Shown piece by piece: positions 16,205-22,547 of a stretch of 32,733 nucleotides of DNA (the stretch's first letter is position 1; each line of letters opens with the position of its first letter). The notes below the pieces were generated by a model. That model was not told the DNA's origin, did not search any database, and saw nothing but the letters and a program-made list of their open reading frames with translations. The DNA is from Candidatus Poribacteria bacterium. Its GTDB lineage: Bacteria; Poribacteria; WGA-4E; WGA-3G. The position numbers and the translations under genes are program-made. The stretch covers positions 1 through 32,733 of the forward strand of contig JAJECD010000194.1 of the NCBI GenBank assembly GCA_022822215.1, given 5' to 3'.

Positions 16205-16233
16205 TTGCAAATCAGTGCAAAATGATATATAAT
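16205..16233 (+). promoter_or_regulatory. Promoter of nuoABC
   Basis: TTGCAA (16205-16210), a 17-base spacer and a perfect TATAAT (16228-16233). Transcription would start near 16240, about 60 nt ahead of nuoA. Confidence 0.7.
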
Positions 16234-16298
16234 TTTAATAATAAAATCGTCCATGCACAAAAGTTTTTGTAACCCACGGTTCCCAAGGATAATCCAGA

Positions 16299-16709
16299 AT
16301 GCTTTTTAATTTCGCGAATGTGCTGATCTTCTTGATTGTTGGCAGCCTATTTGTCGTCCTAAACCTGACTATCTCTCGCCTTCTACATACCAAGATATTT
16401 TCAGGCGAAAAGTATATCCCTTACGAATGCGGTGAAGACCCAATCGGCGATACGCGGATTAAATTCAACACCCGTTTTTACGTCATCGCGCTCATCTTCC
16501 TCATCTTTGACGTAGAAGCCGTGTTCCTTTTCCCGTGGGCAGTCGTTTTCCGAGACTTTGGGCTCTTCGCATTCTTAGAGATGCTCGTCTTCATCGTTAT
16601 CCTTTTAGTCGGGCTCGCTTATGTTTGGGCAAAAGGCGATCTGGAGTGGATCCGCTCCACACAGTTGGAAGTCCAATCGCTCCGGAGGGAAGAAAGTTAT
16701 GATAATTGA
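16299..16709 (+). CDS. nuoA: NADH-quinone oxidoreductase subunit A
   Basis: A 136-residue membrane subunit of respiratory complex I. Three transmembrane helices lie at about 5-28, 61-83 and 88-110. The family motifs are the conserved loop [20 protein letters not shown] and [13 protein letters not shown]. This loop takes part in linking the quinone-site module to the membrane arm. The ATG follows AAGGAT. The stop overlaps nuoB by 11 nt, indicating translational coupling. Confidence 0.95.
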   Translation: MLFNFANVLIFLIVGSLFVVLNLTISRLLHTKIFSGEKYIPYECGEDPIGDTRIKFNTRFYVIALIFLIFDVEAVFLFPWAVVFRDFGLFAFLEMLVFIVILLVGLAYVWAKGDLEWIRSTQLEVQSLRREESYDN

Positions 16710-17307
16710 TGAGAAATTAGATAAGAACGTTATTGTCACCTCGGTTGACGCTGTCGCTAATTGGGCACGCTCTTCAGCACTCTGGCCCATGACGTTCGGT
16801 CTGGCATGTTGCGCCATTGAATTTATGGCGACCGCTGCCTCCAACTATGATCTCGACCGGTTCGGTGCCGGTGTCCCGCGCGCGACACCACGCCAATCCG
16901 ACCTGATGGTTATCTCGGGTACGGTGACGCTTAAAATGGCAACACGGATTCGGCGGTTATATGAACAGATGCCGGAACCGAAATACGTCATCTCAATGGG
17001 AAGCTGCGCAACGAGCGGCGGCCCCTACTGGCAACACGGATACCATGTCCTCAAAGGTGTGGACCGTATCATCCCCGTTGACGTTTACGTTCCAGGATGC
17101 CCACCGCGTCCAGAGGCACTTATCGAAGGGCTGCTTAAACTACAAGAGAAAATTAAAAGTCAAACCGTCGCCAAACGTGAGCACGTTCCCTTCTTGAAAA
17201 GACTCTTTACCAAAACGGAATGGTATGAACTTGAGGGAACCGATACCGAGATTGCGGCAGAAATACCGCCTACGGAAGACGATAACGCAGAAGAAAGCAC
17301 CGCTTAG
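16699..17307 (+). CDS. nuoB: NADH-quinone oxidoreductase subunit B
   Basis: A 202-residue subunit that carries the terminal iron-sulfur cluster N2 next to the quinone site. The ATG at 16699 follows GGAGGGAAG; a longer in-frame version beginning at 16621 lies wholly within nuoA and is not the start. The N2 ligands are visible: the tandem Cys37-Cys38 in [10 protein letters not shown], Cys103 in [11 protein letters not shown] and Cys134 in [11 protein letters not shown]. The C-terminus beyond residue 160 is a charged extension (ending [10 protein letters not shown]) of the kind seen in several lineages. It overlaps nuoA, and nuoC follows after 58 nt. Confidence 0.96.
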   Translation: MIIDEKLDKNVIVTSVDAVANWARSSALWPMTFGLACCAIEFMATAASNYDLDRFGAGVPRATPRQSDLMVISGTVTLKMATRIRRLYEQMPEPKYVISMGSCATSGGPYWQHGYHVLKGVDRIIPVDVYVPGCPPRPEALIEGLLKLQEKIKSQTVAKREHVPFLKRLFTKTEWYELEGTDTEIAAEIPPTEDDNAEESTA

Positions 17308-17365
17308 CACACAACGCGTCTACGGTAGATACGATTTGTAACCGCGACCATGGAGTAGGAATTAC

Positions 17366-17851
17366 GTGAAACCAGAAGAAATCTATGAAGTCCTAACCCA
17401 ACAGTTTAGTGAAGCCGTTCTCAACTTTGACACTGAACTCGCTGGTGACCCAAGTATCCACATTGCCCCCTCAGCAATCGCCGATGTATGTCAATATCTC
17501 GCCGAAACCGAGGCATTGGCATTTGACTCCTTGATGTGTCTGAGCGGTCTCGACTTGAACGCCAATGACGAAGAGTTTGCTGTCGTCTACCACATCTATT
17601 CCATGCGACATCGACACAGCGCGGTCATCAAAGCCATGGTGCCGAAAACGAATCCACACCTTCCGAGCGTCTCGCATATCTGGAAAACAGCGGATTGGCA
17701 CGAGCGCGAGGCTTATGACCTCTACGGAATTCTCTTTGAAGGACACAACGACCTCCGTCGTATCTTACTACCCGACGATTGGGAGGGATACCCGCTGCGC
17801 AAGGATTACAAGGAACCCGAATTCTATCGCGGCATGCGCGTGCCATATTAA
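17366..17851 (+). CDS. nuoC: NADH-quinone oxidoreductase subunit C (30 kDa)
   Basis: A 161-residue subunit of the complex I connecting module, starting at GTG 17366 after GGAGTAGG. The diagnostic 30-kDa subunit signature is complete: ADWHEREAYDLYGILFEGH, LRRILLPDDWEGYPLRKDY, ending EPEFYRGMRVPY. It is separate from nuoD rather than fused. A terminator-like sequence follows, so nuoABC may form its own transcript. Confidence 0.95.
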   Translation: MKPEEIYEVLTQQFSEAVLNFDTELAGDPSIHIAPSAIADVCQYLAETEALAFDSLMCLSGLDLNANDEEFAVVYHIYSMRHRHSAVIKAMVPKTNPHLPSVSHIWKTADWHEREAYDLYGILFEGHNDLRRILLPDDWEGYPLRKDYKEPEFYRGMRVPY

Positions 17852-17879
17852 GCACAAGACTTTGCGGTGCTGCGTTATG

Positions 17880-17910
17880 CGAAAAATGTCACGCTTTTCG
17901 TTTTTTTTTT
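17880..17910 (+). terminator. Terminator after nuoC
   Basis: CGAAAA (17880-17885) / TTTTCG (17895-17900) form a short stem directly followed by ten T residues. The stem is weak (two G-C pairs), but the T run is long. A wider dyad, GCTGCG (17869-17874) / CGCAGC (17911-17916), surrounds it and could compete with it. Confidence 0.55.
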
Positions 17911-17985
17911 CGCAGCGGAACATTAAAATCAAAACGCCTGAAAACTTAGGCAGCACACGGGTTTGTAGGCATAAACGCTAAATTT

Positions 17986-18011
17986 AAAATGTTACATTGG
18001 TGTAACATTTT
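17986..18011 (+). promoter_or_regulatory. Perfect 11-bp inverted repeat upstream of the nuoD promoter
   Basis: AAAATGTTACA (17986-17996) / TGTAACATTTT (18001-18011) are separated by TTGG. It lies 36 bases upstream of the -35 at 18048, a suitable place for a dimeric activator or repressor. As RNA it would be an AT-rich hairpin with a short T run, so a second weak terminator is the alternative. Confidence 0.5.
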
Positions 18012-18047
18012 TCCACAGAAATGACAGCCTAAAAGACAGGTTAAGAT

Positions 18048-18076
18048 TTGACATTAGACCGCAAAAGTGGTATCAT
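18048..18076 (+). promoter_or_regulatory. Promoter of the nuoD-N transcript
   Basis: TTGACA (18048-18053), a 17-base spacer and TATCAT (18071-18076) form a near-consensus promoter. The start would be near 18083, about 50 nt before nuoD. With the terminator after nuoC this divides the cluster into two transcription units. Confidence 0.75.
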
Positions 18077-18133
18077 ATATACGGCAAACAGATAGGTATT
18101 GATAACAACTTCGAGTTTCGTAAAACCCGCATT

Positions 18134-19339
18134 ATGGAAACAACACAACAGACTGAAAGCAAAATTATCGAACTAAAACCGTTCGCCGATGAGATGGTTG
18201 TAAACATGGGACCTCAGCATCCCAGTACACACGGTGTGTTACGCTTGGAGTTGAAGTTAGATGGCGAGGTCGTCCGTGAAGCGATCCCCCATATCGGTTA
18301 CCTACACCGCTGTTTCGAGAAACATTCCGAAAACCTCTCTTATCCCCAAATCATTCCGTTTACCGACCGGATGGATTACATAGCGGCGATGAACCAGAAT
18401 TGGGGATTCTGTCTCGCTGTCGAAAAGTTATTGGAAACGGACGAAAGCCGGAATTTCGAGGTGCCAGAACGTGCGGAATACTTACGCGTGCTTATCTGTG
18501 AATTAAACCGCATCGCCAGTCATCTCCTCTCTTTCGGAACCTATGGAATGGATCTCGGTGCATTTACACCGTTCCTTTATGCCTTTCGCGACCGGGAGCG
18601 ATTGCTCCTCCTTTTCGAGAAGGTATGTGGTGCCCGACTCACCTATAACTACGTCCGTATCGGGGGTGTCTCTGAAATCATACCCCTGGAACCCGGTTCT
18701 ATTACCGAGCAGAATTATTTGGACGAGGTAGAAGCATTTTTAGACTATTTTGAACCGAAAATTGATGAGTATAACGAACTCCTGACAAAAAACAGTATTT
18801 TCACAGAACGCACCACCGAAGTTGCCGTTATGTCGGCAGACATGGCACTTAGTTATGGCGCGACGGGCCCCAACCTTCGCGGGTCTGGGGTAGATTGGGA
18901 TCTCCGAAGAGACGAACCTTACTCCATCTATGACAGATTTGACTTTGATGTGCCTGTCGCTGTAGATGTCCCAGAATTAGGTGCTGTCGTCGGGGACTGT
19001 TGGTGTCGGTACAAAATCCGTATGGACGAAATGAAGGAATCTGTCCGAATTGTCCGACAGATTTTGGCGGAAGGACTCCCGGACGGGCCCGTTATGGCAG
19101 ATTTAAAAGCCGTCCGTCCACCAAAAGGCGAGATCTATTTTCGGAGTGAAGCACCCCGCGGTGAACTCGGCTTCTATATTGTTAGCGACGGTACCCCGAA
19201 GCCAGTCCGTGTGAAGGGACGCTCTCCCTGTTTTAGTGCCTTGAGTGTGATGCAGGAACTCAGTCGCGGTTTGATGGTCGCAGATATTATCGCCATCATC
19301 GGCAGTATTGATATTGTGATGGGAGAAGTTGACCGGTAA
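18134..19339 (+). CDS. nuoD: NADH-quinone oxidoreductase subunit D (49 kDa)
   Basis: A 401-residue subunit homologous to the large subunit of [NiFe] hydrogenases and lining the quinone cavity. Motifs: NMGPQHPSTHGVLRLELKLDG at the N-terminus split by turns (GPQHPSTHGV visible), IGYLHRCFEK, LICELNRIASHLL, FAFRDRE-like LYAFRDRERLL, TGPNLRGSGVDWDLRRDEPY, KGEIYFRSEAPRGELGFY and the C-terminal DIIAIIGSIDIVMGEVDR. The length is normal. No Shine-Dalgarno sequence is visible ahead of the ATG. nuoE, nuoF and nuoG, which commonly follow nuoD, are not here; nuoH is next after 26 nt. Confidence 0.96.
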   Translation: METTQQTESKIIELKPFADEMVVNMGPQHPSTHGVLRLELKLDGEVVREAIPHIGYLHRCFEKHSENLSYPQIIPFTDRMDYIAAMNQNWGFCLAVEKLLETDESRNFEVPERAEYLRVLICELNRIASHLLSFGTYGMDLGAFTPFLYAFRDRERLLLLFEKVCGARLTYNYVRIGGVSEIIPLEPGSITEQNYLDEVEAFLDYFEPKIDEYNELLTKNSIFTERTTEVAVMSADMALSYGATGPNLRGSGVDWDLRRDEPYSIYDRFDFDVPVAVDVPELGAVVGDCWCRYKIRMDEMKESVRIVRQILAEGLPDGPVMADLKAVRPPKGEIYFRSEAPRGELGFYIVSDGTPKPVRVKGRSPCFSALSVMQELSRGLMVADIIAIIGSIDIVMGEVDR

Positions 19340-19365
19340 ACGTGCTTGTTAGATAAGGAGATTGG

Positions 19366-20634
19366 ATGTCGGATTTTAGGGCGATGCTTGCAGGTTTCCC
19401 AAATTTCAATGCCTCTGAAAGTTTCTTTCCGAATATAAACTTGCAAGACGGGCTCAATTGGGCAGAGGAATTTATACAGAACGTCGTGCTCCCGCGATTG
19501 CCGGAAGCCGTCGCTTCGCATTTCCCTGTGGAGTTAGGCACGGTCCTCGTTATGTTTGGATGTGCCGGCATCTTCGTCGCAGTGGTACCACTACTTCCTT
19601 TGGTATTGGTGCTTGCAGAACGAAAAGTTGCCGCCCGTTTTCAGAACCGAACGGGTCCCATGCGCGTCGGACCCTGGGGTGTCCTGCAAACGTTAGCAGA
19701 CGGTGTTAAACTCCTCTTCAAAGAGGATTTTATCCCACCCCAAGGCGACAAATTCCTTTTCTTACTCGCTCCCTATGTCATTTTCGCCTGCTCCTTCGCT
19801 GTTTTTGCTGCGATTCCGTTCGGACAAAATATATTGGTGAGCGACTTTAATATCGGCATCTTCTACATCATGGCGATCTCCTCGGTCATCGTCATGGGGG
19901 TAATTATGGCGGGTTGGTCATCAAATAGCAAATGGTCACTCTTGGGGTCGCTCCGCTCCGCCGCCCAGATTGTTAGCTACGAAATCCCACTCGGTCTCTC
20001 CATCCTAACAGTCGTCATGCTCGTTGAAAGCTTGAGCATGTCAGAGATTGTGGCGAGCCAATCTAACGGTGTTTTCAGTTGGTTGATCTTCCGAACCCCC
20101 TTTACCTTTATCGCATTCTTTATCTTCTTTATATCTGGAATTGCCGAAGTAAACCGGACACCGTTTGATTTGCCCGAAGCCGAGTCTGAAATCGTTGCCG
20201 GTTTCCATACCGAGTATAGCGGAATGCGCTTCGCACTCTTCTTTATCGCTGAATACGCGAATATGTTCGCCGTGAGCGCAATTGCTGTGACCCTTTTCCT
20301 CGGGGGTTGGGAAGGCGCATTGCCGGGTTACGATATTATCGGTGGACTCCCCGGTTTTGTTATAAAAACATTGGCACTCGTCTTTTTGATGATGTGGTTG
20401 AGATGGACGTTGCCGCGCTTGCGAGTCGATCAGCTGATGAATCTCTGCTGGAAATACTTCATTCCGATTGCCTTCTTTAACATCTTAGGCACCGGCATCT
20501 GGGGACTCATTTTCCCAGAGGATACCCTGGTCAGTACTGGCATTAGCTGCGCTATTATCTACATCGGGCTTATCGCGGCGTATAAAATGGCTGGACGGAC
20601 TTTCGCCGAGAGACCAGCACCACAACCGAGTTAG
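19366..20634 (+). CDS. nuoH: NADH-quinone oxidoreductase subunit H
   Basis: A 422-residue membrane subunit forming the quinone tunnel and its link to the proton-pumping arm. ATG follows AAGGAG. The hallmark sequences are AERKVAARFQNRTGPMRVGP, QTLADGVKLLFKED, SLRSAAQIVSYEIPLGL, RTPFDLPEAESEIVAGFHTE, GMRFALFFIAEYANMF and MMWLRWTLPRLRVDQLM. It is nearly 100 residues longer than the about 325 typical of E. coli. The extra length is partly an N-terminal stretch of about 60 residues before the first conserved helix, partly the C-terminus. nuoI follows after 100 bases. Confidence 0.95.
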   Translation: MSDFRAMLAGFPNFNASESFFPNINLQDGLNWAEEFIQNVVLPRLPEAVASHFPVELGTVLVMFGCAGIFVAVVPLLPLVLVLAERKVAARFQNRTGPMRVGPWGVLQTLADGVKLLFKEDFIPPQGDKFLFLLAPYVIFACSFAVFAAIPFGQNILVSDFNIGIFYIMAISSVIVMGVIMAGWSSNSKWSLLGSLRSAAQIVSYEIPLGLSILTVVMLVESLSMSEIVASQSNGVFSWLIFRTPFTFIAFFIFFISGIAEVNRTPFDLPEAESEIVAGFHTEYSGMRFALFFIAEYANMFAVSAIAVTLFLGGWEGALPGYDIIGGLPGFVIKTLALVFLMMWLRWTLPRLRVDQLMNLCWKYFIPIAFFNILGTGIWGLIFPEDTLVSTGISCAIIYIGLIAAYKMAGRTFAERPAPQPS

Positions 20635-20734
20635 GATTTTTAATCCATGAGCAATGAAGAGGCGTTTTTTATAGAGACAAAGGACGTAGTCCGCACCTAA
20701 ACCGACCTCACCGAACCGCAAGGAAAATTAAAAG

Positions 20735-21457
20735 ATGGACAAATACATACGAAACATCTACAGAGGTGTTTATACCGTTCTCGTAGGAATGCGGCTGACA
20801 ATCAGGCAGTTCTTTGAACCGAACGTCACACATCAATACCCGTATGAACACGACTATGAGAAGAAACGCAACGTTCGAGAGATCCCTAAAGGGTACCGCG
20901 GGCAGCTTTACAATCGGATTGAAGACTGTATCGGATGTAAAAAATGTGAGATGATTTGCCCAGTTGATTGCATTACGATTACTGGCACCAAACTCCCGAA
21001 AGGCGAACAGCTGTGGGATAGCATGAACATCGTGCACCTCAAAGACGGACGAGAAGTGATTGGTATCATTGAAGGCGATGACAAAAAGATAAAAGCCGCA
21101 GATTCAATAACTGTTACGAATATCTCCTCTCGCCAAGGGGCCCAGGAAGTTATAGACCGCCTTGAGCCATCAGGTGTTGAGAATCGAACCGAGACCTTTT
21201 CCAATGACGAAGTATCGCGTGTGGTCACCCGAAATCCTGTTGTTTTTTATTTGGATCAGTTCGATATTGATATGTCCCTCTGTATGTATTGTGGACTTTG
21301 CACGGAAGTCTGCCCAACAGAATGCCTTACCATGAAGGATACACTCGAAGGCATTGAGTACTCCAAGTTCGACCGGTCAGATTTAATTTTTAAGTTCGAC
21401 AAACAGGAGATGTATACTCATAAAGACGGTAGCGAAGAGGTAGAAGCCGCAGATTAA
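20735..21457 (+). CDS. nuoI: NADH-quinone oxidoreductase subunit I with a large insertion
   Basis: A 240-residue ferredoxin-like subunit with two [4Fe-4S] motifs: CIGCKKCEMICP (Cys65, 68, 71, 75) and CMYCGLCTEVCP (Cys183, 186, 189, 193). These carry clusters N6a and N6b, which pass electrons to NuoB. Both are complete. The gap between the motifs is 107 residues, whereas typical NuoI has about 28. The additional stretch of nearly 80 residues (about 95-170) includes HLKDGREVIGIIEGDD, AADSITVTNI, AQEVIDRLEPSG and SNDEVSRVV, and looks like a small folded alpha/beta segment. The frame is continuous and flanking sequence is normal (VVFYLDQFDIDMSLC). ATG is preceded by AAGGAAA. Confidence 0.93.
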   Translation: MDKYIRNIYRGVYTVLVGMRLTIRQFFEPNVTHQYPYEHDYEKKRNVREIPKGYRGQLYNRIEDCIGCKKCEMICPVDCITITGTKLPKGEQLWDSMNIVHLKDGREVIGIIEGDDKKIKAADSITVTNISSRQGAQEVIDRLEPSGVENRTETFSNDEVSRVVTRNPVVFYLDQFDIDMSLCMYCGLCTEVCPTECLTMKDTLEGIEYSKFDRSDLIFKFDKQEMYTHKDGSEEVEAAD

Positions 21458-21484
21458 CATTGAGAAATTTGCTCAAAACCAGCA

Positions 21485-21508
21485 GCACTGCAACAACGGC
21501 AGCAGTGC
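21485..21508 (+). repeat. Hairpin with ACAACGG loop between nuoI and nuoJ (possible copy B)
   Basis: The stem GCACTGC (21485-21491) / GCAGTGC (21502-21508) has loop AACAACGGCA. The loop core ACAACGG matches that of the repeats at 10481-10607 and 22419-22545, while the stem bases differ. The sequence outside the hairpin does not clearly align with the other two copies, so it is a related structure rather than a full copy. Confidence 0.5.
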
Positions 21509-21529
21509 GGACCTAAAAAAAGGATCTGC

Positions 21530-21568
21530 ATGCCAACGAATCCAGATAATTCGCTTGCGTCAGTTTAA
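21530..21568 (+). other. Possible 12-codon leader ORF just before nuoJ
   Basis: ATG at 21530 has a good ribosome binding site (AAAGGA at 21518-21523) and encodes MPTNPDNSLASV, stopping 3 bases before the nuoJ ATG. nuoJ itself has no Shine-Dalgarno sequence. Translation of this short frame could deliver ribosomes to nuoJ. Confidence 0.3.
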
Positions 21569-21571
21569 AAA

Positions 21572-22093
21572 ATGGAATTTACACTTAGAACTTTTATTTT
21601 TTACGGTTTCGCGCTTACGACAATCGCTTCAGCGCTCGTCGTCGTCACAGTGCGAAACATTGTTCACGCAGCGTTTTCGCTCATGGTGACGCTTTTCGGC
21701 GTTGCCGGGCTTTACGTCTTTTTACAGGCTGACTTCCTCGCCGCAACGCAGGTAATTGTCTACGTCGGTGGTATACTTGTTCTCATTCTATTCGGGGTCA
21801 TGATGACAAGTGGTCGCTTAGAGATGCGCATTCATATTGAACGCGGGCAGCTCCTACTTGGCGGTGTGGTTGCCTTGGCACTCCTCATGCTGCTCTTGAC
21901 AGTCATTGCGAATACACCCGCATGGAAGAACCTTACTGATGACGGAACCGAACTGCCACCGACAACCGAACGTATCGGTGAACTGATCCTTAATGGACCC
22001 TTTCTCCTACCATTCGAGGTCGTCTCCGTGCTATTGTTGGTCGCGCTAATCGGAGCCACCCTAATTTCCCGAAAGGAGGTTAGGGACGAATGA
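21572..22093 (+). CDS. nuoJ: NADH-quinone oxidoreductase subunit J
   Basis: A 173-residue membrane subunit with five hydrophobic helices. Family features: NIVHAAFSLMVTLFGVAGLY and DFLAATQVIVYVGGILVLIL, the latter holding the pi-bulge helix TM3. A polar loop of about residues 115-140 precedes the last helix. The ATG at 21572 has no ribosome binding site of its own; see the short leader ORF upstream. The stop overlaps the nuoK start as ATGA. Confidence 0.95.
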   Translation: MEFTLRTFIFYGFALTTIASALVVVTVRNIVHAAFSLMVTLFGVAGLYVFLQADFLAATQVIVYVGGILVLILFGVMMTSGRLEMRIHIERGQLLLGGVVALALLMLLLTVIANTPAWKNLTDDGTELPPTTERIGELILNGPFLLPFEVVSVLLLVALIGATLISRKEVRDE

Positions 22094-22398
22094 CCTTACA
22101 ACACTATCTCGTCATCAGTGCTATTCTGTTCACGCTCGGTATTTTTGCTGTCTTAACCCGCCGGAACGCTATTAGCATTTTGATGGGTATTGAACTTATT
22201 CTCAACTCGTGTAATCTTAACTTTGCAGCGTTCGCGCGTTTTATGACACCACCAGAGGACATCAGTGGACAGATCATCGCAATTTTTGGGATCGTGCTTG
22301 CCGCCGCAGAAGCCGCTGTCTTTTTAGCAATTATTCTCGCTATCTACCGCGAATTCGGTAGCATCCGTCCTGATGAAGTGGACACTTTAAAAGGTTAA
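22090..22398 (+). CDS. nuoK: NADH-quinone oxidoreductase subunit K
   Basis: A 102-residue subunit with three membrane helices, the usual length. The start ATGA overlaps the nuoJ stop by 4 nt, with GGAGG just upstream. The family motifs are RRNAISILMGIELILNSCNL and IAIFGIVLAAAEAAVFLAI, holding the two conserved membrane glutamates of the proton path. The C-terminus is SIRPDEVDTLKG. The 149-nt gap that follows holds the dispersed repeat, copy C. Confidence 0.95.
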   Translation: MTLQHYLVISAILFTLGIFAVLTRRNAISILMGIELILNSCNLNFAAFARFMTPPEDISGQIIAIFGIVLAAAEAAVFLAIILAIYREFGSIRPDEVDTLKG

Positions 22399-22418
22399 CT
22401 TTTTACCGATAATTTCTG

Positions 22419-22545
22419 AGCTGCCCTCCGTTGCCAAGGCAGCTTTAGAATGCTTAAGAAACCTTTTTGAACAGCAGACAGGTTCTGTAACCAATTGTAG
22501 ATCGGTGTTGACAACGGAAACACCGCCCCGGAGCAATAGTTAAAA
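22419..22545 (+). repeat. Dispersed repeat, copy C, filling the nuoK-nuoL gap
   Basis: Bases 22439-22545 align without gaps to copy A. The core hairpin is CGGTGTT (22503-22509) / AACACCG (22519-22525) with loop GACAACGGA. An upstream hairpin, AGCTGCC (22419-22425) / GGCAGCT (22438-22444), has CCGTTG in its loop (22428-22433), the reverse complement of CAACGG. The element thus carries the loop motif once on each strand. It ends two bases before the nuoL ATG, which has no Shine-Dalgarno sequence, so it could affect nuoL translation. Confidence 0.75.
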
Positions 22546-22547
22546 AT

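Noticed and set aside
16621-16698. Upstream extension of nuoB
   Set aside because: It lies wholly within nuoA; ATG 16699 has a strong ribosome binding site and the family N-terminus.
20647-20700. 17-codon frame (MSNEEAFF...) between nuoH and nuoI
   Set aside because: It has no ribosome binding site and is too short to support without conservation.
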